DNA from: DATHWB01 sp040880725
GTDB lineage: Bacteria; Actinomycetota; Acidimicrobiia; Spongiisociales; ZC4RG35
DNA: 43,136 bases
NCBI GenBank assembly: GCA_040880725.1
Contig: JBBDHV010000010.1
Location: forward strand, 1 to 43,136
Direction of reading: 5' to 3'
Shown: positions 27,096 through 35,743 of the stretch, one piece after another
Position numbering within the stretch: position 1 is the stretch's first letter
How the letters are laid out: the number at the start of each line of letters is the position of its first letter
Notes under the pieces: model-generated
Told to the model about the DNA's origin: nothing
Database searches by the model: none
Seen by the model: the letters and a program-made list of their open reading frames with translations, nothing else
Translations under genes and position numbers: made by a program

Positions 27096-27114
27096 CAGAC
27101 CCGACGATCCCCGG

Positions 27115-29052
27115 ATGGAGCCCGCAGAAAAGACCACCAATCCCAGCGATGCCGTGGAACGACTCCACGCACAGCTCCAGGACTCGCTCCAAGAGCTCGT
27201 CACCTCAGAGGACTGGCAGCAGGCCCTGGCCGTCGCAGCCCGCTTCCACGACTACTCGTTCTCCAACACACAGCTGATCTGGGCGCAGTCGTTGGCCCGC
27301 GGGTTCACCCCAAGCCGAGTGGCCGGCTACCGGGCTTGGCAGGACCTCGGCCGGCATGTGAGACGTGGCGAGAAGGGACTACAGATCCTCGCTCCCGTCA
27401 CCCGCAAGATCACCCCCGAAAATGGCGAGGACGAGGAGCGGCGAGTCGTCGGGTTCCGAGTCGTCCATGTCTTCGACCTCACCCAAACAGAAGGCGAGCC
27501 GCTCCCCGAGGTGTCGGCGACCTTGGTGGAAGGCGACCTTCCCTCCCATTGGGACCAGGTGAGCGGGCTGATCGTCGATGCCGGATTCGACCTCCAGGTC
27601 GCCGACCTCGAACGACTCGGCGAAGCCAACGGCATCACCGACTGGCAGCAACGAGATGTGGTGGTGCGTGCCAGCCTGCCCGGGGCGCAACGGTTCAAGA
27701 CGGCGGTACACGAGCTTGCCCACATCCGACTGCACGAGCCGAACACCGACGGCAGACCGTCCTGTCGGGGAATTGTCGAGGTGGAAGCCGAATCAGTGGC
27801 GTACATGGTGTGCGCCGCCCTCGGGATCGACAGCGCCGGCTACAGCCTCCCCTACGTCGCCTCCTGGTCAGGCGGTGACGTGACCAAGGTCGCCGCCACC
27901 GCCAACAGGGTGATCGGCTGTGCCCGCCAAGTACTCACCCAACTCGAACAGCAACGCCAGCTCGAACACGGTCCGGTCAACGGCAGATCACGAATCGAAG
28001 TGCGCGACCTCGAGTCCGAAGGACCAGCCTCGAATCCGCATCCAACCCGCACCTCGGACCTCGAGCAGATCCTCGAGGCCACTGCGACGTTCTACAAACA
28101 ACAACTTCAAGATCCAGGCGGGGCACGAGCAGTCGACTACCTGAGCACCCGGGGTATAGGCGCCGAGGCGACCGACCGATGGCAAGTCGGATTCGCGAAC
28201 GAGTCTTGGCAGTCCCTCGTCACAGCCCTCCGCGGGCACGGGTTCAGCGACGAGATAATGGTTGAGGCAGGAGTTGTTGGTCGGTCCAATACCGGCCGCC
28301 TGTTCGACCGGATGCGCAACCGCGTCATCTTCCCCATCCACGACAGCCACGGCTCACCGAGAGGCCTCGCAGGTCGCCTCCTGAGCGGCGACGGGCCCAA
28401 GTACCTCAACACCCCCGAGACCGACCTGTACAAGAAGCGATCCCTGCTCTACGGCATGCACCTCGCCCGCCAACCGATCGTCGATGCCGGTAGCGCAGTC
28501 GTCGTCGAGGGCTACACCGACACCATCGCCGCGCACCAGGCCGGCTTCACCAATGTTGTGGCCACCGCAGGCATCTCCCTCACTGCGGACCATCTGGCAA
28601 CGCTCCGTCATTCCACTACCAAGGTCGTGCTCGCCTTCGACGGTGACCAAGCGGGCCTTCTCGCAGTCGATCGGATGGCTGACCTGGATCCGGCCGACCG
28701 CCGAGTCACCTTCCTCGTGGCGCGGTTACCCGAGGGCCAGGACCCTGCCGACCTGCTCGACGACGGCGGCCGCTCCTTCCAAGAATCCCTCACCAAAGCT
28801 GTACCTCTTGAACAGCATCTCATCGACGAAATCGTCCGCCAGCACAACCTCGAAGAACCCGAAGCAGTGGCACGGGCTCTCCGTGCCGCAGCAGCCGTTG
28901 CCGCGGCGATGGACCCGAATGACCAAGCCCGAACGATCGAATACATCGCCACCAGAATTGGCCGAGACGAGGCGGCCGTCCGAACTTGTCTCGACGCCCA
29001 TGGCTCCGTTCTGCGCCAATCTCGGGTCCACCAGCAGGGACGGAGCATCTGA
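27115..29052 (+). CDS. ArdC-like antirestriction/metalloprotease fused to DnaG-type primase core
   Basis: 645 aa from the ATG at 27115; no strong ribosome-binding site is seen. Residues about 10-110 match the ssDNA-binding ArdC N-terminal domain (FHDYSFSNTQLIWAQS at 44-59, WQDLGRHVRRGEKG at 75-88). About 150-280 is a zinc metallopeptidase domain with HELAH at 199-203 and a downstream Glu-rich VEVEAESVAY. From about 315 the DnaG catalytic core begins: an RNAP-basic region with RVIFPIHDSHG and GDGPKYLNTPET, and a TOPRIM domain with VVVEGYTD (462-469) and AFDGDQAG (507-514). The DnaG CHC2 zinc finger and helicase-binding end are absent. ArdC protects incoming single strands from restriction, and the primase would start second-strand synthesis. 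The gene reads away from the candidate oriT, as expected of early-entering genes. Confidence 0.88.
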   Translation: MEPAEKTTNPSDAVERLHAQLQDSLQELVTSEDWQQALAVAARFHDYSFSNTQLIWAQSLARGFTPSRVAGYRAWQDLGRHVRRGEKGLQILAPVTRKITPENGEDEERRVVGFRVVHVFDLTQTEGEPLPEVSATLVEGDLPSHWDQVSGLIVDAGFDLQVADLERLGEANGITDWQQRDVVVRASLPGAQRFKTAVHELAHIRLHEPNTDGRPSCRGIVEVEAESVAYMVCAALGIDSAGYSLPYVASWSGGDVTKVAATANRVIGCARQVLTQLEQQRQLEHGPVNGRSRIEVRDLESEGPASNPHPTRTSDLEQILEATATFYKQQLQDPGGARAVDYLSTRGIGAEATDRWQVGFANESWQSLVTALRGHGFSDEIMVEAGVVGRSNTGRLFDRMRNRVIFPIHDSHGSPRGLAGRLLSGDGPKYLNTPETDLYKKRSLLYGMHLARQPIVDAGSAVVVEGYTDTIAAHQAGFTNVVATAGISLTADHLATLRHSTTKVVLAFDGDQAGLLAVDRMADLDPADRRVTFLVARLPEGQDPADLLDDGGRSFQESLTKAVPLEQHLIDEIVRQHNLEEPEAVARALRAAAAVAAAMDPNDQARTIEYIATRIGRDEAAVRTCLDAHGSVLRQSRVHQQGRSI

Positions 29053-29106
29053 TGACCTGCCTCAGGTACGCCGGCGTGACGATGCCCATTGCCTAGGATT
29101 CACACT

Positions 29107-29556
29107 GTGACCAGGACAACGCCAGGCGCCACGATCGTTTCGATCGGGTACGAACAGCGCAGCGTGGAGGAGGTAATCGCCCTGCTTCGACGGAACAACG
29201 TCGAAGTGCTGGTCGATGTCCGCCTGAATCCCATCTCCCGCAAGAAGGGATTCTCGAAGTCCTCGCTGGGACAAGCACTTGACGCGGCCGACATTGAATA
29301 CCGCCACGAACGCGAACTGGGGAATCCCAAGAGCAACCGGGACCCCTTTCGCCGAGGACTCAAGTCGGCTCGAACTCGATACCTCCTCCACCTCCAAAAC
29401 GGGGCTTCCATGAAGTACCGAGAGGTAATCGACCTCGCTCACAGAAACCGCGTCGCCCTCCTGTGCTTCGAACGCGACCACCACGAATGTCACCGCTCCT
29501 GCATCGTCGATCACGCCCGGGCGGACCACCCGGAACTCACGGTCCTCGAGCTGTAG
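29107..29556 (+). CDS. DUF488 family protein
   Basis: 149 aa from a GTG at 29107 with AGGA 8 nt upstream; a TTG at 29089 is in frame but lacks a site. DUF488 hallmarks are IGYEQRSVEE (13-22), LVDVRLNPISRKKGFSK (35-51), YRHERELG (65-72) and the C-terminal CFERD...CHR motif (120-130). The conserved Asp, Arg, Cys and His suggest a catalytic or nucleotide-binding site, but the biochemical function of the family is unknown. It lies 54 nt after the ArdC-primase and 42 nt before its partner gene, probably in one operon. Relatives are often found in mobile or defence-related contexts (general knowledge). Confidence 0.85.
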   Translation: MTRTTPGATIVSIGYEQRSVEEVIALLRRNNVEVLVDVRLNPISRKKGFSKSSLGQALDAADIEYRHERELGNPKSNRDPFRRGLKSARTRYLLHLQNGASMKYREVIDLAHRNRVALLCFERDHHECHRSCIVDHARADHPELTVLEL

Positions 29557-29598
29557 CGTTCCAGGCACTCTATGCCACTCGAACAGGAGCTCACAGCC

Positions 29599-30396
29599 AT
29601 GATCCTGGTCAAAGCGGCACCAGTCCTCACTTCTGCCCTCCGAGAAAGCATGTGCGTAGCCGCCATGTCTCTCGCTCCTGACCCGGAGTGGATCAGACTC
29701 CACCCGGTCCCGTTCCGAGACCTCGCCGACGACTCCAAATTCCGCAAATACCAGGAAGTCACCGTCAGAGCTATCCGACCTCGCTCCGATCGCCGCCCTG
29801 AGTCATGGGTACCGATAGAAGGCTCCGTCCAGCCCGGCGAGATCATCGGCCCCGAGCACGGATGGTCGACGAGGCGTCAACGCGTCGCCGCCCTCGGCGA
29901 GCACACCATGTGCGACCTGATAGAACGCAACCGCTCCGGCTCAGGACCTGACACTCCCTCGCTTGCGGTTGTCCGCACCAGCGGCATCCCTGAACTCGTG
30001 ATCACCGAACGCAAGAAAGAGCAGTTGGACACATGGCAACAACGAGCCGAGGCCATTGCCGCCCAGCCCAGCCTGTTCGACAACACCGAGACTCCGAAGC
30101 CGCCGTTCGAGGTCATCCCGTGGCGGTTCATGTACAGCTACCGATGCATAGCACCGGAGTGCCATGGACATACACAAACGATTATCGATTGGGAGGCGGT
30201 GGCGCTCTATCGCCGCGTTCGCTTCGATGGCGACTGGCAGGAGAAGATTCGCGGGAAGTTCGTCGACGAACTGTGGGCTCCAAACCGGGACAGCGTCCTG
30301 TTCGTCGGAAACATGGAACAGCGCCCATGGAACTTCCTCGTCCTCGGCGTCTTCTGGCCACCTCGTCAAGGCATCCAACAGTCACTGCTCGGATAG
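29599..30396 (+). CDS. DUF488-linked protein of unknown function with Cys/His motif
   Basis: 265 aa from the ATG at 29599, preferred over the ATG at 29572 because AGGAG lies 9 nt upstream and the product then begins MILVKAAPVL. The N-terminal half has a conserved look (RESMCVAAM, then WIRLHPVPFRDL at 31-42 and FRKYQEV at 48-54), like a small beta-barrel or nucleic-acid-binding fold. Near 181-199 YRCIAPECHGH followed by IIDWE suggests a zinc site (Cys183, Cys188, His191) and an acidic centre. I recognise it as a recurrent neighbour of DUF488 genes but know no assigned function. No membrane segments are present. Confidence 0.7.
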   Translation: MILVKAAPVLTSALRESMCVAAMSLAPDPEWIRLHPVPFRDLADDSKFRKYQEVTVRAIRPRSDRRPESWVPIEGSVQPGEIIGPEHGWSTRRQRVAALGEHTMCDLIERNRSGSGPDTPSLAVVRTSGIPELVITERKKEQLDTWQQRAEAIAAQPSLFDNTETPKPPFEVIPWRFMYSYRCIAPECHGHTQTIIDWEAVALYRRVRFDGDWQEKIRGKFVDELWAPNRDSVLFVGNMEQRPWNFLVLGVFWPPRQGIQQSLLG

Positions 30397-30502
30397 AAGG
30401 CATCCTTTGGTTAGCGAAAGCCTCACCCTTCGGCCTACACCGTGCGCGGATCGCGGTCATGCTGGCCATGTCGCTTACCCGTCAGTTCTGAGACGACTCC
30501 AA

Positions 30503-30535
30503 CGCTCCGCACATCGCGCCGACAGCGCCGGAGCG
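30503..30535. terminator. Inverted repeat upstream of the HEPN-like gene, possible terminator
   Basis: CGCTCCG (30503-30509) and CGGAGCG (30529-30535) form a 7-bp stem around a 19-nt loop in the 155-bp gap after the DUF488-linked gene. There is no T-tract. It could equally be an operator for the gene starting at 30552. Confidence 0.25.
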
Positions 30536-30551
30536 GAACCAGGCTGGCAAC

Positions 30552-31832
30552 GTGCGTGAGGCTCCCCTACAAGGCGTATACGAACTCGGTGAACCCGGCG
30601 AAGACGTTGAACTATTTCTCGGGGAGGGAGCACTGAACGGCGAACCGGTAGGCCCCGTGCGGATCTGGATGTCGATGAGCAATAGGCTCCGGGTGCGATG
30701 GCAGGCAGAGAATCCACTTCGGTCGGTGGACCTCGAACGGTCGCAGCTGTCGATCGATCATCCGCAGCTCGGCCCAGTCGAGATCCCACTCGATGTCCAT
30801 CACAGCGACGGCTGGGGCACGTGCCCCGGTACCGAGCTGGGAACTGGAACGCGGATGGCACGCGTCGTCGCGCATTGGCCAAACCTCCCAATGCTCCTGC
30901 CAGGCTCACCGCTGGAATCCGGGAAGCAGTCGTGGGCCGGCCGGTGGACCGTCGAGTCGTGTGGTTGGAGATTCACGCTCGACTGTCGCCAGGACTACTC
31001 GGAAGTGCGCAGGTCGGCGAATGAATCGGACAAGCAGTTCGCGCTCACCCACGTTGGGGAACTCCGGCGAGCGGACAGCGGAGAGTTCGACGCAGAATCT
31101 GCGCGAGACGTCCTGTTCGGATGGCAGCTTGCGTTTTCATTCGCGCTCGGAAGGTGGGTAGCGCCCGCCTTGCCGGTCGGGCTCGATCGGGAAGAACAGA
31201 GAGTCTGGGAACAGTGGGCGCCGTGGCGTTGCGACACGTTGCGTGGCTACGAATCATGGTGGGATACGCACACAGCTGATGACCTCGCGCAGTTCTTCGC
31301 GGTCTACCTGCAGGCCTACCTTGACCATCATCAGCGTCCGATCGTCAGGCACGTCGCCATGCACATGATCACCGGAAACCATTCGGGAACGACAGCCGAG
31401 GGCAAGGTCATGCTTGCACAAGCCGGCTTGGAATACCTAGCGTGGGTGACCCTCGTCCTCACCGGGGTCATGTCGCGACGGACTTATCGCGAGATGACCG
31501 CTGCTGAACGACTGCGTCTTCTCCTCAACGAGTCGGCAATCCCGTTGAACGTGCCGAGGGGTCTCGAGGCACTCTCCGACCTTGCAGATCAAAGAGGTCT
31601 CGACGGACCTGACGTCACGGCATGGGTTCGCAACCGACTGGTCCATCCAAAGGATGCCGATGAGCCTTACCGAATTGAGGGCTTGGTATGGCAGGCGGCT
31701 CAACTCCTTTTGGAATATGGAGAGCTCCTACTGCTACACCGCCTGGGTTACACAGGTCGATTCATGCGGCGATACCCACCTCACCGCTGGGCGCATTCCA
31801 GCGAGCCTGTTCCCTGGGCAACGACCAGATGA
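30552..31832 (+). CDS. Protein of unknown function with HEPN-like C-terminal motif
   Basis: 426 aa from a GTG at 30552, with only a weak AGG upstream. The N-terminal half is rich in beta strands and Trp (GPVRIWMSMSNRLRVRWQ, then WRFTLDCRQDYSEV) and contains no known motif I can name. The C-terminal half is helical and includes WVRNRLVHP (358-366), an RNxxxH-type pattern as in HEPN ribonucleases, preceded by a helix with MLAQAGLEYLAWV. HEPN proteins are common toxins and antiviral effectors, so a defence role is plausible, but the motif alone is weak evidence. The gene ends facing the pilus operon, with 150 bp of non-coding DNA between the two stops. Confidence 0.65.
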   Translation: MREAPLQGVYELGEPGEDVELFLGEGALNGEPVGPVRIWMSMSNRLRVRWQAENPLRSVDLERSQLSIDHPQLGPVEIPLDVHHSDGWGTCPGTELGTGTRMARVVAHWPNLPMLLPGSPLESGKQSWAGRWTVESCGWRFTLDCRQDYSEVRRSANESDKQFALTHVGELRRADSGEFDAESARDVLFGWQLAFSFALGRWVAPALPVGLDREEQRVWEQWAPWRCDTLRGYESWWDTHTADDLAQFFAVYLQAYLDHHQRPIVRHVAMHMITGNHSGTTAEGKVMLAQAGLEYLAWVTLVLTGVMSRRTYREMTAAERLRLLLNESAIPLNVPRGLEALSDLADQRGLDGPDVTAWVRNRLVHPKDADEPYRIEGLVWQAAQLLLEYGELLLLHRLGYTGRFMRRYPPHRWAHSSEPVPWATTR

Positions 31833-31982
31833 GATCTTGTCGTATGCACAAGTTCTGCACCGATCGACACCAACCACCGGCAGCCACTGAGGACGATGGA
31901 TTCAGAGGGCGCCCGTACCGTGCCAAGCGCGCCTGAGGAAATCTGAATGGGCTGAACCGGTCGGAATCGAAATGTCGCGACT

Positions 31983-34900
31983 TCATCCCGCCTGGCGCCG
32001 GCGCCTTCTTGATTCCTGTTCGTAGAGCTCAGTGGTATCTGGGTCGAGGATGCTTGATGCGTCGGGGCCTTCGTCGGCGTCGATCACCGCTAGTAACTCT
32101 GTGTAGATGGCTTCGAAGGCGACCTGGTTGCCTTCGGCGGCTGCTGCGCGCATGAGGTTGCGGTAGCACTCCTCGCAGGCTCCGGTGGCGAGGAGTCCTT
32201 TGCGGGCGGCCCAGGTGGCCTGGTCGGGGTCGTCGTTGGCGAGGGCGTGTTGGGCGAGGCGGTGGGCGGCATTGTCGATGGCGACGGTGGCGTGGGTGAT
32301 GATTCCGTTGGTGTGTGCCCACGTGTAGGCGTTGCCTGCCGCGGTGAACGGGGTTCCTTCCACCAGTTCGAGCGCGGCCTGCAGGTGTGCCGCTTGGTCG
32401 GTGCCTGATGTCTGGTCGGCTTGGCGTATGTGTCCGGTGAACGCTTCGATGTCGCTGTGGAGGTGGCGGCTGATCCGGTAGATCCCGTCGGCGACGTAGG
32501 GCAGGTATGGCTGGCCGTCGGGGTCGAGGCCGAGGGTGGTTCTGGTGCGGGAGGTGTGCCGGTTGAGCCGCTGGTAGTCGGGGCGTTGTTCGGGCCAGAG
32601 CACTTCCATCAGGGTGTCTGCTTCGACTCCTCCCCGGTGGAAGGTGAGGTAGGCGACGAGTTCGGTGCACTTTCGGAGCGGGAACCGGCCGTCGATGCCG
32701 TCGACTCGGAGGGTGCCGAGCACTTTCATCTGCGGGATCGGGGATGGGATCGCCTCAGCGGCTTCTTCATCGGTTTGGAACAGCGGTTGCTGTTTGGTCT
32801 CCTCAATAGCGGCTGGAGATTCTTCGGTCGTTTCGAATACCTCGAGCGGGTCGGTGGTTATGTCGGGTTCGACGCCGTCGAGGTCTTTGGCGGCGGTGAT
32901 GAGGTCGCCGACCGCGGTCTGTTCGGCGGGGGTGAGGTTGCGGCGGGCGAGGGTGAGTCCGAGCGGCTCGACACGGACGGTGTCGTTTTCGATGTGAAGT
33001 TTCCACCTGTCTCCGGTCGGGTAGCCGACGACGGCGGCGACGCCACGACCGGTGTGGGCGTCGGTGAGTAGCCGTCCGGCCTGGTGGGGAGGCTCGGTGG
33101 TCGGGTCGAAGACGATGATCGGATCCCAAGTGTCGGCGCCGGCCGATGTGAGACGACCGTGCAACGGTGACGGTGCGGTGAGCCGGCTGACGGCTTCGGT
33201 CTTGGCCGAAAGCGTGGGGAGGATCTCGGAGAGGTCGTCGACGACGTGGACTCGTTCGAGTCCGGCGAGGTCGTCTCCGAATCCGATGCAGACGATCTGG
33301 AGGTCATCTGCGATGGGGCTGGCGGCGAGCTCGGTGGCCATGGTGTAGCAGGTGGCGACCATGTCGTCTGGCGTACCGGTGATTTGGGTTGCTCCCATGA
33401 ACTCGAGGTCGACGAGGAGCTGGGTGTGGTCGGCGTGTCCGACGGTGACCAGGGCCGGGTATGGGGCGGGGACGCCTTTGGCCATGTCGGCGAGCCGGTT
33501 GATGTCCACATCCGTTCGGAGGGTCCAGCTGCGTCCTTCGTCTTCGACATGCCAGCCGGACGGTGGGTCCAAGTGTGGTGTCCACAACAGCAGCCGGAGG
33601 CGTTCGGTGTCGAGGTGGACACCGACGACCTGTGGGGGCGGACGGTGGGTGGCGAGAACATCCCGAGCCATCGCGCGTAGCGCCAGGTCGATGAGTTCGA
33701 CCGATGTGGGGGCGGCTGCAGCCCGGATCATCGTCTCGATCGGCACGGTGTGTGCCGGTGGGGGTGTGGGGATGGTGTCAGCTCGGCGATGGCGGAACTG
33801 GGCGTTTCGGAGCCGGCGGAGGAGGGCGATCAGTCCAGCGGCGAGGAGTCCGAGACCTGCGAGGGTGCTGGCTATCGGCGCGAGCTCGACGCCGGTCTCA
33901 TCGTCGCTGTCGTCTTCGTCGGCGCCGTCGTCGCTGCTGGTGGGTTCGCCGGCCGGATCCGACAGTGGGTGGCTGGGTGTCGTGATGGTGGATGGCGTAG
34001 TGACGTCGGGGACGGTCGAGGTGGTGGCGGTGGGTGGCGGATCACCGGAAGGGGTTCCGACGACGGCGTCGGCATCGTCTGGGCCTGCCGGTGTCGTCTC
34101 CGGTGTGGGCTCGTTGTCAGCACCCGCTTCGTTGTCGGCCTGTTGGGGGTCGTCGGGGATGGCTGGTAGACCGAAGGTCTGGCCCGGGTAGATGAGGTTC
34201 GGGTCGTGGGGTGGTGCCAGCCGTTCGAGGTTGACGTCAACCAGGTTCCGCCAGAAACCGGTGATCTCTTCGCTGGTTGGGGTTCGGTCCCAGGCGTCGG
34301 CGAGCGCTGATTGGGCGATGGACCAGAAACTGTCACCCGGTTCAACAGTGACAGTCTCGGAGCCGTCGGATGGAGGATGGTCGGAGCGTTCTGACGGTGC
34401 CGTTTTCAGCTCAGGGTCGGCGGGGATGGGGGGCAGGTCGAAGTGTTGGCCTGTGAAGATCAGGTCGGGATCGTGTGGTGGGGCGAGCCGATGACGGTTG
34501 GTGTCGATCAGCTGCTGCCAGTAGCCGGCGGTTTCCGTGTCCGAGGGTGTCCGTCCCCAGGCGTCGGCCAGGGTGGTCTTGGCGATCGTCCAGAAGCTGT
34601 CGCCCGCCTCGACGGTGACCCCCGTCCCCGTCTGGTCTGGTTGGTCCGCTGGGGGTGTGGTTGCGTCGTCGGGTAGGACGAGGAGCCAACCCGGGGTGAG
34701 ACGGTCGGTGGTGGCGGTGAAACGGTGACCGTCGCCCATGATCCGGCCTTGGTTCAGTGCCCGGATCTCGTGCCATCGGCGGCCGTCTCCCAGTGTGGTT
34801 TCGGCGATGCTCCACAGGGTGTCGCGTGCCGACACCCGGTAGGTCGGTCCGGGCTCGGATCTCTGCTCCGGCTGTGTCTGACTACGGGAGGCGGCGACAG

Positions 34901-35351
34901 TCTCCTGGGCGTGGTGCAGGGTCGGCTGGGCGGTTGTGATGGAGATGCTGGCCGGGAGGGGGGCCGCCGCCACGGGAACGGTGCGGAGTGGCCCGATGGT
35001 GGCGGCGGTCAGTGTGATGGCGGCTATCAGTTGGGCGGCGGCGGGCTGGAGGCCGGGGAGGAGGCGGAGACGGCGAGCCACCCGGCCCCGGAGGGCGGCT
35101 GTGACTTCGACGGTCACCGCCACAGCCAGTTGGGCCCAGACGATCCAGACGATGACCGCCAGCGTGTTGACGAGGAGCTGGGGGTCGATCCCGCTGCGAA
35201 CCGCCAGCTGGATCTGGTCGACGGTGGGGAGGGTGGTGGGCAGTGGCCATCCGACATAGGCGACGAGTCCGGCTGGCACCCCGAACGTGAAGCCGATCAG
35301 GGTGAGGAGGGCGGTGACGGCGCGGGCGGCTTGTGTGAGGTGTCGCATCAT
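31983..35351 (-). CDS. Membrane protein with three LysM domains outside and SARP-like winged helix plus BTAD inside
   Basis: 1122 aa from the ATG at 35351, overlapping the TadG-like stop (ATGA). Hydrophobic helices at about 10-34, 58-85 and 103-130 precede three LysM repeats (about 170-228, 244-308, 333-397; each with a DTLWSIA or DSFWTIA-type start), which bind peptidoglycan. A Pro/Thr- and Asp-rich linker leads to another helix at about 490-511 with a basic stop-transfer (RRLRNAQFRHRR). The remaining about 600 residues should be cytoplasmic: a 540-830 domain of unknown fold, a winged-helix segment of the SARP type (about 875-960, with LRKCTELVAYLTFHRGGV) and a helical BTAD domain (about 965-1090). 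It looks like a transmembrane one-component sensor or a pilus-base organiser. It is the last gene of the pilus operon. Confidence 0.82.
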   Translation of the reverse strand: MMRHLTQAARAVTALLTLIGFTFGVPAGLVAYVGWPLPTTLPTVDQIQLAVRSGIDPQLLVNTLAVIVWIVWAQLAVAVTVEVTAALRGRVARRLRLLPGLQPAAAQLIAAITLTAATIGPLRTVPVAAAPLPASISITTAQPTLHHAQETVAASRSQTQPEQRSEPGPTYRVSARDTLWSIAETTLGDGRRWHEIRALNQGRIMGDGHRFTATTDRLTPGWLLVLPDDATTPPADQPDQTGTGVTVEAGDSFWTIAKTTLADAWGRTPSDTETAGYWQQLIDTNRHRLAPPHDPDLIFTGQHFDLPPIPADPELKTAPSERSDHPPSDGSETVTVEPGDSFWSIAQSALADAWDRTPTSEEITGFWRNLVDVNLERLAPPHDPNLIYPGQTFGLPAIPDDPQQADNEAGADNEPTPETTPAGPDDADAVVGTPSGDPPPTATTSTVPDVTTPSTITTPSHPLSDPAGEPTSSDDGADEDDSDDETGVELAPIASTLAGLGLLAAGLIALLRRLRNAQFRHRRADTIPTPPPAHTVPIETMIRAAAAPTSVELIDLALRAMARDVLATHRPPPQVVGVHLDTERLRLLLWTPHLDPPSGWHVEDEGRSWTLRTDVDINRLADMAKGVPAPYPALVTVGHADHTQLLVDLEFMGATQITGTPDDMVATCYTMATELAASPIADDLQIVCIGFGDDLAGLERVHVVDDLSEILPTLSAKTEAVSRLTAPSPLHGRLTSAGADTWDPIIVFDPTTEPPHQAGRLLTDAHTGRGVAAVVGYPTGDRWKLHIENDTVRVEPLGLTLARRNLTPAEQTAVGDLITAAKDLDGVEPDITTDPLEVFETTEESPAAIEETKQQPLFQTDEEAAEAIPSPIPQMKVLGTLRVDGIDGRFPLRKCTELVAYLTFHRGGVEADTLMEVLWPEQRPDYQRLNRHTSRTRTTLGLDPDGQPYLPYVADGIYRISRHLHSDIEAFTGHIRQADQTSGTDQAAHLQAALELVEGTPFTAAGNAYTWAHTNGIITHATVAIDNAAHRLAQHALANDDPDQATWAARKGLLATGACEECYRNLMRAAAAEGNQVAFEAIYTELLAVIDADEGPDASSILDPDTTELYEQESRRRRRQAG

Positions 35352-35743
35352 GGGGCCTGGGTGACGGCGGCGGCGGTTTCGGTGGCGGTGACGGTGATCG
35401 GCCCGGTGGGTAACAGGACCGGGTCGACGGTGAGACGGACGGTGACGGTGATGGTGTCGCCGTTGACGGTGACCGCGGTGGCGGTGTGACCGACTGCGGC
35501 CAGGTATTGGTCGGCATGCGAGACCGCCTGGTCATGGTCGAGGAGGAGTTCGCCGGTGCTGCGGAGCGTGTCGAGGTCGACGGCTTGGGCGCCGGCACGG
35601 GCTGCGTTGTCGGCGAGGTGGCTCGCCTCCCGCAGGGCGTTGACTTTGCGGCCGCCGTCGATGGCGAGGCCGGCTGCCATCAGCAGGGCGAGGGCGATCA
35701 CCGCCAGGAAGGTGGACACGGCTCCTCGATCACGGCCGGTCAT
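35348..35743 (-). CDS. TadG-like pseudopilin (Flp pilus assembly)
   Basis: 131 aa from the ATG at 35743, overlapping both neighbours by ATGA. It begins MTGRDRG then AVSTFLAVIALALLMAAGLAIDGG, a TadG/TadE-type N-terminus in which a Gly-ending basic leader precedes a hydrophobic helix. Position +5 after the Gly is Phe where the sister proteins have Glu. The rest is a short, strand-rich extracytoplasmic domain without cysteines. Proteins of this group are minor pilins or assembly factors of Tad systems. Confidence 0.8.
   Translation of the reverse strand: MTGRDRGAVSTFLAVIALALLMAAGLAIDGGRKVNALREASHLADNAARAGAQAVDLDTLRSTGELLLDHDQAVSHADQYLAAVGHTATAVTVNGDTITVTVRLTVDPVLLPTGPITVTATETAAAVTQAP

Larger units (their letters stand above)
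26652..27114. other. Gene-free repeat- and hairpin-rich region, candidate oriT/origin
   Basis: 463 bp between the divergent relaxase and ArdC-primase genes. Directly visible are four copies of TGACAGGG, a tandem TCATTTCG pair 11 bp apart (26851 and 26862), small hairpins at 26793-26806, 26912-26925 and 26934-26950, and a nested inverted repeat at 26996-27046. MOBF relaxases usually act at an oriT next to their own gene, and the layout fits. No nic consensus can be asserted, and the same structures would suit a replication origin. Promoters for both genes must also lie here, but I see no convincing -35/-10 pair. Confidence 0.5.
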
